From: an uncultured Pelagibacteraceae bacterium
GTDB lineage: Bacteria > Pseudomonadota > Alphaproteobacteria > Pelagibacterales > Pelagibacteraceae
DNA length: 52,665 nt
Assembly: GCA_902531765.1 (NCBI GenBank)
Contig: CACAFC010000009.1
Coordinates: 1 to 52,665, forward strand
Reading direction: 5' to 3'
Positions 41,956-50,885 of the stretch are shown here, one piece after another; the stretch's first letter is position 1, and each line of letters begins with the position of its first letter. The notes under the pieces are model-generated. The model saw only the letters and a program-made list of their open reading frames with translations, had not been told where the DNA came from and made no database searches. The translations under genes and the position numbers were made by a program.

Positions 41956-42027
41956 CACAGATTGAAATTAATTTAAATTCTGCGACATCTACCCTATTTT
42001 TTGGAAAGACTCTAAATTGAATCTGTG
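41956..42027 (+). repeat. Inverted repeat CACAGATT...AATCTGTG in the TRAP leader
   Basis: CACAGATT (41956-41963) and its reverse complement AATCTGTG (42020-42027) flank 56 bp, and the similarity continues imperfectly inward (gAAaTT against cAAtTT). It lies in the 118-bp gap before dctP. It could be a paired RNA leader or two operator half-sites. No further stable inner helix was found by eye. Confidence 0.4.
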
Positions 42028-42067
42028 CTTAAATTGAATGAGTTAATTAACTTTAATAGGAGTAATA

Positions 42068-43225
42068 ATGACAAAAGAAAATAAATCATTGAAGGTGAAA
42101 ACATCTTCAAGACGTAAGTTCTTTAAAACTGCTGCTAAAGCTGGTGCTGTAGCTGCAGCTGCGGTTGCAATGCCAAACATAGCAACTGCTGGTGGTCATA
42201 AAACTTTAAAGATGCAAGCTGCATGGCCAAGTGGAGCAAACATCTTTTTTGAAATGGCCGGTGACTACTGCAAAATGGTAGATGAGATGTCTGGAGGTAC
42301 ACTTAAGATTGATCTTCAACCAGTTGGAGCAGTCGTAAAGACTTCAGAAATCGGACAAGCAGTAAGTTCTGGTGTAGTAGATATGGGTCACTGGGTGACA
42401 GCATATTGGTATGGTAAAAATCCAGCTGCATCATTATTTGGAACTGGTCCTTCATACGGTATGTCATCTCAAGAAGTTATGGGATGGATGGAGTATGGTG
42501 GAGGAAGAAAACTGTATGATGAAACACTTGCAAAAGTAGGTTTCGATTACATTGGTTTTTTCCATATGCCTATGCCAGCACAGCCTTTTGGTTGGTTCAA
42601 AAAGAACGTAACTAAAGTATCTGATGTTAAAGGTATGAAGTACAGAACAGTTGGTCTAGCGACTAACGTTTTGACTGCAATGGGAATGGTAGTTAGACAA
42701 TTACCAGGTGGTGAAATTCAGCCAGCTATGAAAACTGGTTTGATTGAAGCTGCTGAGTTTAACAACCCAACTTCAGACTCTCAATTTGGTATGCAAGACG
42801 TTTCTAAGCACTATCACTTAGGAAGCTTCCACCAATCTCAAGAGATGTTTGAGATACCAGTTAACAAAAAAACATATAATAGTTTATCACCTGCGCACCA
42901 AGCAATATTGAAAAATGCTGCTTACGCTGCAAACAGTGATAACTACTTTAAAGCTTTAGTAAGATACTCAGCTGACTTAGCTAAGTTGATGAATGAGCAT
43001 AAAGTAAATGTTTACCAAACTTCAGATGAGATTTTGGCTCAACAATTAAAAGGTTGGGACAAAGTAATTGGTGACTTTAATAAGAAAGATCCTTTCTTTA
43101 AGAAAGTTGTTGATTCTCAAAAAGCTTATGCGAAGAGAGTAATGAAGTACTTGCTGATGAATCAGCCTAATTACAAACTTGCATATGAAAATGAGTTTGG
43201 TCCAATTGGAAAAGTTAAGATATAA
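42068..43225 (+). CDS. TRAP transporter substrate-binding protein (DctP family)
   Basis: 385-aa periplasmic binding protein. The twin-arginine signal SRRKFF (14-19), hydrophobic AVAAAAVAMP and cleavage near ATAGG (about residue 42) indicate Tat export, common in TRAP proteins. MKYRTVGLATNV and the conserved region around AAEFNNPTSD fit the DctP fold and its carboxylate-binding Arg. A good ribosome site, AGGAG at 42058-42062, precedes the ATG by 5 nt. C-ending codons (AAC, GAC, TTC) are noticeably commoner than in neighbours, suggesting heavy expression. A strong terminator follows, so most transcripts may encode only this protein. Confidence 0.92.
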   Translation: MTKENKSLKVKTSSRRKFFKTAAKAGAVAAAAVAMPNIATAGGHKTLKMQAAWPSGANIFFEMAGDYCKMVDEMSGGTLKIDLQPVGAVVKTSEIGQAVSSGVVDMGHWVTAYWYGKNPAASLFGTGPSYGMSSQEVMGWMEYGGGRKLYDETLAKVGFDYIGFFHMPMPAQPFGWFKKNVTKVSDVKGMKYRTVGLATNVLTAMGMVVRQLPGGEIQPAMKTGLIEAAEFNNPTSDSQFGMQDVSKHYHLGSFHQSQEMFEIPVNKKTYNSLSPAHQAILKNAAYAANSDNYFKALVRYSADLAKLMNEHKVNVYQTSDEILAQQLKGWDKVIGDFNKKDPFFKKVVDSQKAYAKRVMKYLLMNQPNYKLAYENEFGPIGKVKI

Positions 43226-43248
43226 TTAACTTTTATAAATTTTAATGA

Positions 43249-43269
43249 GGGGGCTTCGGCCCCCTTTTT
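43249..43269 (+). terminator. Intrinsic terminator after dctP
   Basis: GGGGGC (43249-43254), tetraloop TTCG, GCCCCC (43259-43264) and TTTTT: a textbook hairpin, here lying inside the TRAP operon between dctP and dctQ. It would allow partial read-through so that the binding protein is made in excess over the membrane subunits. Confidence 0.95.
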
Positions 43270-43309
43270 ATTTGATTAATTCAAGACAATTCAATAAAAG
43301 TCTTTATTT

Positions 43310-43900
43310 ATGATGAGATCATTTATAAAATTTGCAGACAGATTAAGTATCTCGATGGGTAAAGCTTTTTCATGGTGCATAGTGATCTTGATGGGAGGAA
43401 CATGCTACGAGGTTTTTATGGCGTATGCACTTAATGCTCCTACTTTATGGAATTTTGATTTTAGTCTTCAGATGTACGGTGCTATATTCATGATGGCTGG
43501 TGCTTATACACTTTCAACCGAAGCACATGTTAGAGGAGATGTAATTTACAGATTATTCTCCCAAAAAACACAAGCGTATATTGATTTAGTTTTATACTTT
43601 ATTTTCTTTTTTCCTGGCGTAATTGCTTTAGCTTTTTATGGTTATGAGTATGCAGCGTTGGCCTGGAAAATAAAAGAGACAAGTTGGAACAGTCCAGCTC
43701 AAATTCAAATTTATATGGCAAAATCTTTAATACCGTTGTCAGGGGCGCTCTTGACTATTCAAGGTGTTAGTGAAGTTTTTAGATGTCTTATTTGTATTCA
43801 AACTGGCAATTGGCCAGTGAGAGATTCTGCTGATGCCGAAGAAACAGAAAAATTATTAATGAGAACTGCACAGAAAGGTAACACTGACGATGTTATTTAG
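43310..43900 (+). CDS. TRAP transporter small membrane subunit (DctQ family)
   Basis: 196 aa with four hydrophobic segments, at about 20-40, 57-74, 94-116 and 137-160. FMMAGAYTLSTEAHVRGDVI (about 62-81) is the typical DctQ motif (YxLxxxxHVRVD). It starts at the second of two nearby codons (ATGATG) after the terminator, and overlaps the large-subunit gene by 11 bp, so the two membrane subunits are translationally coupled. Confidence 0.9.
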   Translation: MMRSFIKFADRLSISMGKAFSWCIVILMGGTCYEVFMAYALNAPTLWNFDFSLQMYGAIFMMAGAYTLSTEAHVRGDVIYRLFSQKTQAYIDLVLYFIFFFPGVIALAFYGYEYAALAWKIKETSWNSPAQIQIYMAKSLIPLSGALLTIQGVSEVFRCLICIQTGNWPVRDSADAEETEKLLMRTAQKGNTDDVI

Positions 43901-45251
43901 TTTAACAAATCCCGAAGTTGCAATTTTAATGATGGGGATATTTTTATTTGCAGTCTTGTTAGGTTTCCCAATAGCATTCACATTAATGGCAATGGGTTTA
44001 GGTTTTGGATACTACGCTTATTTTGATCCGACAAAAATGGAGCACCTATTTGATAATAGGATTTTTCAACTTTTTGTTCAGAACACCTATACGGTTATGG
44101 ACAATAATGTTTTGACTGCCGTCCCACTCTTTTTATTTATGGGATATTTAGTTGAGAGAGCAGGAATAGTAGCAAAATTGTTTTTTGCAATACGATTAGC
44201 TTCACACAAGCTTCCCGCATCTATGGCAGTTGCAGCCTTAATAACTTGCACATTATTTTCGACAGCAACCGGTATTATTGGTGCGGTAGTTACTTTAATG
44301 GGACTTTTAGCCTGGCCAGCAATGGTTAAAGCAGGATATGATAAAAAATTTGCATCAGGAATTATTTGTGCAGGTGGATGTTTAGGGATTTTAATACCAC
44401 CTAGCATTATGTTGATCGTTTATTCAGTAATTGCACAATTGTCTCCATTAAGATTATTTGCGGCAGCTATATTTCCAGGATTAATGTTGGCAGGACTTTA
44501 CATTGGTTATGCAGTTTTCAGAGCTTGGCTAAATCCATCAATTGCTCCGAAACCAGCAGCTGAGGAGATACCTCCTACAGCAGAAATTATGAAGGAAGTT
44601 TTAGTTTCATTTTTACCTTTGTTTTCATTAATCATTTTAGTTCTTGGTACGATACTTGCGGGTATTGCTACTCCAGCAGAAGCTGCAGCTGTAGGAGCGT
44701 TTGGAGCATTAGTGCTATCTTATTTTTATAAAACATTGAAATGGAAGAATTTTAAAGAGTCAGTGTTTTTAACAGCTAAAACAACTGCAATGATAATGTG
44801 GTTGTTCATTGGTTCTTGGACTTTCGCTTCAGTATTTTCATATTTAGGTGGTCATGAAGTGTTTGAACATTTCTTTAAATCTTTAAATCTCCAACCATGG
44901 CAGTTTTTAGTTATTACTCAAATAATTATTTTTTTATTGGGATGGCCGTTAGAGTGGACTGAAATATTAATTATTTTTGTGCCAATTTTCTTACCATTAG
45001 TAGAATTTTTTGGAGTAAATCCATATTTCTTTGCAATGTTGATTGCTTTAAATTTACAAACATCATTTTTAACACCTCCAATGGCAATGTCTGCTTATTA
45101 TTTGAAAGGTGTTCAGTCTAGAAATGTTGAATTGATGGATATATTTAGAGGCATAATGCCGTTTTTAGCTATTGTGATATTAGCGATGGTTTTAATGTAC
45201 TGGTTCCCAGGAATAGCACTTTGGTTACCAGAGACATTATTTGCAAATTAA
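43890..45251 (+). CDS. TRAP transporter large membrane subunit (DctM family)
   Basis: 453-aa permease with about 12 helices that uses the sodium gradient for uptake. FLFMGYLVERAGI, TATGIIGAVVTLMGLLAWPAM, the AGGCLGILIPPSIMLIVY stretch and TPAEAAAVGAFGAL are standard DctM motifs. The subfamily resembles importers often associated with mannitol, chloroaromatic or amino-acid-like compounds, but the substrate is not fixed by this. An amidase gene starts 6 bp downstream, suggesting an imported amide or a product of one. Confidence 0.92.
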   Translation: MLFSLTNPEVAILMMGIFLFAVLLGFPIAFTLMAMGLGFGYYAYFDPTKMEHLFDNRIFQLFVQNTYTVMDNNVLTAVPLFLFMGYLVERAGIVAKLFFAIRLASHKLPASMAVAALITCTLFSTATGIIGAVVTLMGLLAWPAMVKAGYDKKFASGIICAGGCLGILIPPSIMLIVYSVIAQLSPLRLFAAAIFPGLMLAGLYIGYAVFRAWLNPSIAPKPAAEEIPPTAEIMKEVLVSFLPLFSLIILVLGTILAGIATPAEAAAVGAFGALVLSYFYKTLKWKNFKESVFLTAKTTAMIMWLFIGSWTFASVFSYLGGHEVFEHFFKSLNLQPWQFLVITQIIIFLLGWPLEWTEILIIFVPIFLPLVEFFGVNPYFFAMLIALNLQTSFLTPPMAMSAYYLKGVQSRNVELMDIFRGIMPFLAIVILAMVLMYWFPGIALWLPETLFAN

Positions 45252-45257
45252 TTTTGA

Positions 45258-46586
45258 ATGACAGATATATTTTCTTTAAGTTTAGAGGAATTAGCAAAAA
45301 AAATTAAAGACGCTGAATTTACATCAGTTGAAGTTTGTGAAAAATATATTGAGAGAATTAATAAGTTTGAAAAAGATGTAAAAGCCTGGGCTCATTTTGA
45401 TAAAAAAGTTTTATTAGAAAAAGCAACTGAGGCTGATGATCATAGAAGATCAGGAAAAACAGTTGGACTGTTGCATGGTGTGCCGATTGCAGTGAAAGAT
45501 ATTATCGGTACTGTTGATATGCCCACAGAATGTGGAACTGTAATTAGGAAAGGAAAATCATATTCTCAAAATGCTGAAATAATAGATTTGCTTCATGCAT
45601 CAGGAGCAATCGTTATGGGCAAAACAGCAACCTCAGAACTTGCTTATTTAGGACCTCCAGCCACTACTAATCCTCACGATAAAAATAGAACACCAGGTGG
45701 CTCATCTAGCGGATCTGCAGCTTCGGTTGCTTCCTTTATGGCCCCAGCTTCTATTGGCTCTCAAACAGGAGGATCAGTAATTAGACCAGCATCTTATTGT
45801 GGTGTTGTCGGTTATAAACCAAGTTACGGGCTTATTTCAAGAAATGGAGTTTTAAGAACTTCATACAGCTTAGATCAAATTGGTATGTTTGGACGTAAAG
45901 TTGAAGATGTGGCTATGTTAGCAAAGGTGTTAATAAAGAAAGATAAATATGATGCAGCTACGATTCATTATTCTACGGAAAATATTTTAACTGAAACGAA
46001 GAAAGGTCCAATTTTTGAACCTAAATTTATTTTTTATAAAACTGATCATTGGAAAATAATTGATAAAAAATCACGAGAGTCTTTTGAATATTTCATCAAA
46101 TCCTTTAAAAAAAATATTGAGATATTTGATACTCCTTCCTACTTTAAGGATATTCACAAATATCACCAGATTATTCACGAAACAGACTTGGCTAATAATT
46201 TTTCTGTTTATTTTAAAAAATTTAAAAAGAAGCTTTCTAAGTATATGCAGGATGCTATTTCAAACGGAAATAAATACACCGCAAAAGAATATGCCGAAGC
46301 AATTGATTTTATGAAAAGAAGTTACGAGTCATATGAAGAAGTGTTTGAAGATTATCATGGAGTTTTATCCCCTTCTAGTCCTGGTGTAGCACCTAAAGGA
46401 TTAAAGAGTACTGGAACAGCTGAATTTAACAAAGTCTGGTCATATCTGGGCACACCATGTATTTCACTGCCTTTACTTGAGGGTGAAAATAATCTACCAT
46501 TAGGAGTACAATTAATTGGTAACAAATATGATGATCATAGATTTTTAGGTGTTGCCAATTGGTTAGAAAAGGAGTGTCAAGAATAA
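45258..46586 (+). CDS. Amidase signature family hydrolase
   Basis: 442-aa enzyme with the Ser-cisSer-Lys triad: Lys80 in VPIAVKDIIG, the cis-Ser in GGSSSGSAA (147-155) and the nucleophile Ser173 in GSQTGGSVIRPAS. It resembles GatA in fold but is shorter and stands alone without gatB or gatC, so tRNA amidation is unlikely. Placement immediately after the TRAP genes suggests hydrolysis of an imported amide, with release of ammonia. Substrate unknown. Confidence 0.88.
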   Translation: MTDIFSLSLEELAKKIKDAEFTSVEVCEKYIERINKFEKDVKAWAHFDKKVLLEKATEADDHRRSGKTVGLLHGVPIAVKDIIGTVDMPTECGTVIRKGKSYSQNAEIIDLLHASGAIVMGKTATSELAYLGPPATTNPHDKNRTPGGSSSGSAASVASFMAPASIGSQTGGSVIRPASYCGVVGYKPSYGLISRNGVLRTSYSLDQIGMFGRKVEDVAMLAKVLIKKDKYDAATIHYSTENILTETKKGPIFEPKFIFYKTDHWKIIDKKSRESFEYFIKSFKKNIEIFDTPSYFKDIHKYHQIIHETDLANNFSVYFKKFKKKLSKYMQDAISNGNKYTAKEYAEAIDFMKRSYESYEEVFEDYHGVLSPSSPGVAPKGLKSTGTAEFNKVWSYLGTPCISLPLLEGENNLPLGVQLIGNKYDDHRFLGVANWLEKECQE

Positions 46587-46590
46587 CTGA

Positions 46591-46767
46591 ATGAATAAAA
46601 TAACAACAATAATAGGTTTATCATTTGCCGTTTTCTTTTTAATTGGTCTTGCAACCACTCTCACAAGATCAATGATGATTGGATTTTTAGATGTATTACC
46701 TGTTTATCTGTTAATGGGCGCTGCTATCATAATGATGATTTACGAAGCCTTCTTCGATAAAAGTTAA
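46591..46767 (+). CDS. Small membrane protein (58 aa)
   Basis: ATG 46591, 4 bp after the amidase stop. Two hydrophobic segments (about 5-22 and 34-51) separated by TLTRSMMIGF, with a short acidic end (YEAFFDKS). No family recognised. Spacing and uninterrupted frame support it as a real co-transcribed gene; codon use matches its neighbours. Confidence 0.55.
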   Translation: MNKITTIIGLSFAVFFLIGLATTLTRSMMIGFLDVLPVYLLMGAAIIMMIYEAFFDKS

Positions 46768-46778
46768 TTAATCGTAAA

Positions 46779-47684
46779 TTGAATAATTCGAAAAAAAATT
46801 TTTTTTCATTTTCACTATTATTTATTCAACCAATTTTTATGGCCAGTAATCTTGTTGTAGCAAGAGGTGGCGTTGAGTTTGTCCCTCCAATATCATTAGC
46901 TTTTTGGAGATGGACACTAGTTTTTTTTATATTATTGCCTTTTACTTACATAACATTAAAAAAAAATTTTAAGATCATTAAAAAAGAATATAAAAAATTA
47001 TTTTTTTTGGGCTCAATGGGATGTGGAGTATGTGGAGCCTTTCCATTTTTAGCAGGTGAAACTACAACTGTAACAAATATGGGAATTATTTATACATCTT
47101 CACCTGTGTTCATAATTTTGATTTCATACTTTTTTTTTCATGAAAAAATAAATTTCACAAAAATAATTGGATTAATTGCATGTTTAATAGGTGTTTTTAC
47201 AATCATTATAAAAGGAGATTTAAATTTATTAATCAATCTACAATTTACTATTGGTGATTTATGGATGCTAGCTGCCGCTATTGGATGGGCATTATATTCA
47301 ATTTATTTGTTTTACTGGAATTCAGAACTTAAAATTTTTGAGAGATTTACTTTAATATCATTTTTTGGAGCTTTAAGTTTATTACCATTCTATATCGGTG
47401 AAGAAATATTTTATAAAGAAACAGTTTTTATACCTGAATTTTATTTTTGGGTAATTTTTGCTGCGATTTCACCAGGAATAATTGCTTTTACACTTTACAC
47501 TGTTGCTCAAAAAAAATTAGGTGCATCTTTAACGGGATTTACTCTTTATGTTTTTACAGTGTATGGTGCAATTTACGGTTATTTTTTATTTGATGAACAA
47601 TTTGAAAATTATCATTTCATCGGGACGATCTTAGTGTTTTTTGGCATATACTTAGCAAAGAAAAAAAATGTTAAAAAAGTTTAG
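46779..47684 (+). CDS. EamA/DMT-superfamily transporter
   Basis: 301 aa with ten hydrophobic segments in two EamA repeats. FMASNLVVARGG near residues 20-31, ETTTVTNMGIIYTSSPVF (about 88-105) and GASLTGFTLYVFTVYGAIYG (about 247-266) are typical of the metabolite/amino acid exporter branch. Start is TTG 46779 (MNNSKKNFF), as no ATG or GTG gives a full first helix. It overlaps the alpha/beta hydrolase gene by 17 bp. It is a distinct paralogue from the one at 18750-19646. Confidence 0.87.
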   Translation: MNNSKKNFFSFSLLFIQPIFMASNLVVARGGVEFVPPISLAFWRWTLVFFILLPFTYITLKKNFKIIKKEYKKLFFLGSMGCGVCGAFPFLAGETTTVTNMGIIYTSSPVFIILISYFFFHEKINFTKIIGLIACLIGVFTIIIKGDLNLLINLQFTIGDLWMLAAAIGWALYSIYLFYWNSELKIFERFTLISFFGALSLLPFYIGEEIFYKETVFIPEFYFWVIFAAISPGIIAFTLYTVAQKKLGASLTGFTLYVFTVYGAIYGYFLFDEQFENYHFIGTILVFFGIYLAKKKNVKKV

Positions 47685-48486
47685 GAATAAATTGTTGTTA
47701 TTTTTTCAAATAGTAATCTTTGTCTATTTTTTAATTTTAGTTTTTTTATATTTTTATCAGAGAAACTTATTGTATCATCCAAACGAAAATAATTATTCTG
47801 GCGATCAAATATCAGTCCCCATAGAAAAAGTAAAAATAAATACAGAGGATAATATTGAATTATTGAGCTGGTTTCATGAAAAAGACTTACAAAAATATAA
47901 GACAGTTTTATTTTTTCATGGAAATGCTGGCTCTCTTGAAAATAGAATTCATAAATTAAACCATTTCCATAAAATGGATATCAATTTTTTGATAATTGCC
48001 TGGAGAGGTTTCAGTGGCAATAAAGGAAAACCATCTGAAAAAGGCCTTTATAAAGATGGAAGCAGTGCAATAAAATGGTTAGTTAGAAAAGGTGTTAAAG
48101 AGGAAAATATTGTTATTTATGGTGAGTCATTAGGAACTGGAGTTGCAACTCATTTATCACAAAATAAAAATTTTGCTGGCGTTGTATTGGAAACTCCTTT
48201 TACTTCTATGATCGACGCAGCCAAAACATTTTATCCATACATACCTGTAAGTTTATTGTTAAAAGATAAATTTGATAATAAAAGCAAAATTAAGAATATA
48301 AAAGTTCCAATTTTAATAATGCATGGAGAGGCTGATCAAATAGTTCCATTTTTGATGGGAAAAAAAATGTATGAAAAAGCAAATGAACCAAAATATTCTT
48401 ATTTCACAAAACATGACAATCATATGATGGAGTATGATGAAAACCTTGTTAAAGCCCTTAACTTATTTTTAAAAAGTTTAAATTAA
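47668..48486 (+). CDS. Alpha/beta hydrolase, BEM46/ABHD13-like
   Basis: 272 aa. An N-terminal membrane anchor (about 9-30) is followed by YHPNE, the oxyanion region FFHGNAGSLENR (82-93), the nucleophile Ser154 in GESLGTG (152-158), an Asp in GEADQIVPF and a His in KHDNHMME. This complete triad and anchor match the BEM46-like serine hydrolases. It is probably membrane-tethered; substrate unknown. It overlaps the upstream transporter gene by 17 bp. Confidence 0.85.
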   Translation: MLKKFRNKLLLFFQIVIFVYFLILVFLYFYQRNLLYHPNENNYSGDQISVPIEKVKINTEDNIELLSWFHEKDLQKYKTVLFFHGNAGSLENRIHKLNHFHKMDINFLIIAWRGFSGNKGKPSEKGLYKDGSSAIKWLVRKGVKEENIVIYGESLGTGVATHLSQNKNFAGVVLETPFTSMIDAAKTFYPYIPVSLLLKDKFDNKSKIKNIKVPILIMHGEADQIVPFLMGKKMYEKANEPKYSYFTKHDNHMMEYDENLVKALNLFLKSLN

Positions 48487-48535
48487 GCCACAATATCAAC
48501 AAATAAAGCTCAAATTTTAATTTTATTAAAAGATA

Positions 48536-49099
48536 ATGAAAAAATTATCTTTTTTATTTATTGTGTTCTTTGTTTTTATTACCAACGTTTATTCACAAGA
48601 TGAATTTTTTCAACCAGATGATTTATTTCATATAGATCATATGGATTCATACAACAAAGAATTTAGCTTATACTTTAAAGGTAGAGAAAAATCTGTTTTA
48701 GCTAGAGGCGAAAATGATAATTATATAAATGATTATCCAAAAGATCTTTATATTTACAATCATTTAAAAAAGTCCTCTTCACCTCTAATTTCTTATGAGT
48801 GGTTTCCTTCGCAAGCTAAATATCTTTTACAAGAATATGATTTCCCAGTATTTCCTGATGATTTTGCATATTATTTATTAAAAGATAATAAAACATTAGT
48901 AATGATTAGCGCCGTAAAAAGTTTAAATGCTAATTTTAAATATGACATTGGTAGTAAAAAACTAGAACTTTATCCTACTACTGGTAAATTCGATTTTATA
49001 ATCTCTTCATTTTCTAAAGATTGTGGTCATTATAAATTTGATGATAATTATAAATGTAATATCTACAAACCTTTGATCTCTAGCAATTTAATCAATTAA
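48536..49099 (+). CDS. Secreted protein of unknown function
   Basis: 187 aa with a clear signal peptide (KKLSFLFIVFFVFITNVYS, cleavage near residue 21). The mature part is rich in Asp, Tyr and Lys, with DLFHIDHMDSYNKEFSLYF near the start and two cysteines near the C-terminus (KDCGHYKFDDNYKCNIY) that could form a disulfide. No family recognised. It converges on ftsY with an 8-bp overlap. Confidence 0.7.
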   Translation: MKKLSFLFIVFFVFITNVYSQDEFFQPDDLFHIDHMDSYNKEFSLYFKGREKSVLARGENDNYINDYPKDLYIYNHLKKSSSPLISYEWFPSQAKYLLQEYDFPVFPDDFAYYLLKDNKTLVMISAVKSLNANFKYDIGSKKLELYPTTGKFDFIISSFSKDCGHYKFDDNYKCNIYKPLISSNLIN

Positions 49100-50009
49100 T
49101 TTGAGTAAAAGCTTCAGCAAATTTTTCTGCTTCAAATAACTGTAGGTCGTCTTCTTTTTCACCTAAACCTAGTGCAATAATTGGAATTTCATATTTTTTT
49201 GCTAGCGCTAACAAAATTCCTCCCTTGGCTGTGCCATCTAATTTTGTCATCACGATACCTGTTATCGGGATAATTTTATTAAATTCTTCGACTTGATTTA
49301 ATACATTTTGTCCTGAGGTCGCATCTAAAATTAAAATAACATTATGAGGTGCATTGGGATCTATTTTTTTGGTGACATTTGCTATCTTCTTATATTCTTC
49401 CATTAAATTTTTTTTATTTTGAAGTCTACCAGCTGTATCTATTAAAACTTGATCAAAATTATTTTTAATAGCTTCATCCACAGCCTTAAAAGCAACAGAA
49501 GCTGGATCAGCTCCTTGTGATGATTTTACTATTTGAACATCTACTTTACTTGCCCAATTTTCTAGTTGTTCAATTGCAGCGGCACGAAATGTATCTGAAG
49601 CTGCAAACATGACTTTACTACCGTTAGTCTTCAATATTTTTCCAATTTTACCGATAGTTGTTGTTTTCCCAACGCCGTTCACACCAGAAATTAACGTTGC
49701 ATTAAGTTTTTCTTTTTTTTCAAAAAAGGATTTATTTTCCAAGGGTTTCATCAAAGAAATTATATATTCTTTTAAAATAGAGTTTATCTCTTTAGATAGA
49801 TCTTTATTTGGATCAATTTTTTTTCTAGAAATTATTTCTTTTATTTCAGATGCAGCCTCAACGCCCACATCTGATCGAATTAAAAATTCCTCAATTTTAT
49901 CTAAATTTTCGTCATTAATTTCTTTTTTGACAATTATTTCTTTAAGTCCAGATGTAAACGCTGATGCACTTTTCTTAAATCCGATTTTAAATTTATCAAA
50001 GATACCCAT
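49092..50009 (-). CDS. ftsY: Signal recognition particle receptor FtsY
   Basis: 305-aa SRP receptor GTPase that docks ribosome-SRP complexes at the membrane. N domain (about 10-90), then the G domain: GVNGVGKTTT (109-118), DTFRAAA (139-145), DTAGR (191-195) and TKLDGTAKGG. The long acidic A domain of E. coli FtsY is absent, as in many alphaproteobacteria; the short basic N-terminus (FDKFKIGFKK) may serve in membrane binding. It overlaps the dapF stop by one base. Its partner ffh lies about 1 kb away on the other strand. Confidence 0.95.
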   Translation of the reverse strand: MGIFDKFKIGFKKSASAFTSGLKEIIVKKEINDENLDKIEEFLIRSDVGVEAASEIKEIISRKKIDPNKDLSKEINSILKEYIISLMKPLENKSFFEKKEKLNATLISGVNGVGKTTTIGKIGKILKTNGSKVMFAASDTFRAAAIEQLENWASKVDVQIVKSSQGADPASVAFKAVDEAIKNNFDQVLIDTAGRLQNKKNLMEEYKKIANVTKKIDPNAPHNVILILDATSGQNVLNQVEEFNKIIPITGIVMTKLDGTAKGGILLALAKKYEIPIIALGLGEKEDDLQLFEAEKFAEAFTQIN

Positions 50010-50833
50010 TATAATTTTATCTTTATTTCTTTAATATCTGAAACAGGTCCTTTCATGTGAATAGAATTATTTTCATCTATTGAAATTGATAATTTTCCAG
50101 TTGTAAACTCTATATCAGTTTTATTTTCTGTAAGATTATTTAATTTACCTGCATATGCTGTAGCACACGCTGCAGTTCCACAAGCTTTAGTAAGACCAGC
50201 TCCTCTTTCCCAAACTTTTACTTTGATCAAATTTTTATTAAAAATTTGCGCAATTGTTACGTTACATTTCTCTGGGAAGATTTCGTGATTTTCTATCTCA
50301 GGGCCAATTTTCTCTATATTGAAATCCTCAATCCTTTTAACAAAAAAAACAATATGTGGGTTACCCACATTAATTGCAGTGCCACCCAAGTACTCATTTT
50401 TATTTGTATCAATAATTTTGATATTTAAGTTCTTTGTATCCATTTCTTTTGATAAAGGTATTTCATTCCATTTTAACTTTGCTTTACCTATTTCAGTTGT
50501 AACAATTTTTTTCTCTAAAATTTCAGATTTTAATTTTCCAGATAGTGTATTTAAAATTATAGAATTACTATTTTTTTCTTTTGAAATTAAATTTGCAGCA
50601 CATCTAGTTCCATTTCCACATGCCCCAGACTCTCCTCCATCTGAATTAAAAAATCTTAAACTTGCATCTGCAGAACTATCTGGCTCAATAAATATTAGTT
50701 GATCACAGCCGATAAAATTTCTGTCACAAATTTTAACTATTTGGTCCTTCGTCAAATTGGTAATTTTTTCTCTATTATCGATTATCACAAAATCATTACC
50801 CAATCCGTCCATTTTAAAAGCTTTGATGTCCAT
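50009..50833 (-). CDS. dapF: Diaminopimelate epimerase
   Basis: 274 aa. Converts LL- to meso-diaminopimelate for lysine and peptidoglycan. The two catalytic cysteines are Cys72 (ESGACGNGTRC) and Cys218 (TKACGTAACAT), and FKMDGLGNDFVIID (6-19) and GNPHIV (157-162) complete the signature. It is co-directional with ftsY with a 1-bp overlap. Its start lies 53 bp from the ffh leader RNA, and the divergent dapF/ffh promoters share that space. Confidence 0.95.
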   Translation of the reverse strand: MDIKAFKMDGLGNDFVIIDNREKITNLTKDQIVKICDRNFIGCDQLIFIEPDSSADASLRFFNSDGGESGACGNGTRCAANLISKEKNSNSIILNTLSGKLKSEILEKKIVTTEIGKAKLKWNEIPLSKEMDTKNLNIKIIDTNKNEYLGGTAINVGNPHIVFFVKRIEDFNIEKIGPEIENHEIFPEKCNVTIAQIFNKNLIKVKVWERGAGLTKACGTAACATAYAGKLNNLTENKTDIEFTTGKLSISIDENNSIHMKGPVSDIKEIKIKL

Positions 50834-50875
50834 ATATAGTTATTTAACTTATTTATTGACTTTTTGAACCTCTAT

Positions 50876-50881
50876 TATAAT
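50876..50881 (+). promoter_or_regulatory. -10 element of the ffh transcript
   Basis: A perfect TATAAT at 50876-50881 is positioned so that transcription would begin at about 50888, at the first base pairs of the ffh leader RNA. TTGACT at 50856-50861 would leave only a 14-bp spacer, so the -35 assignment is unclear. Confidence 0.55.
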
Positions 50882-50885
50882 TTGT

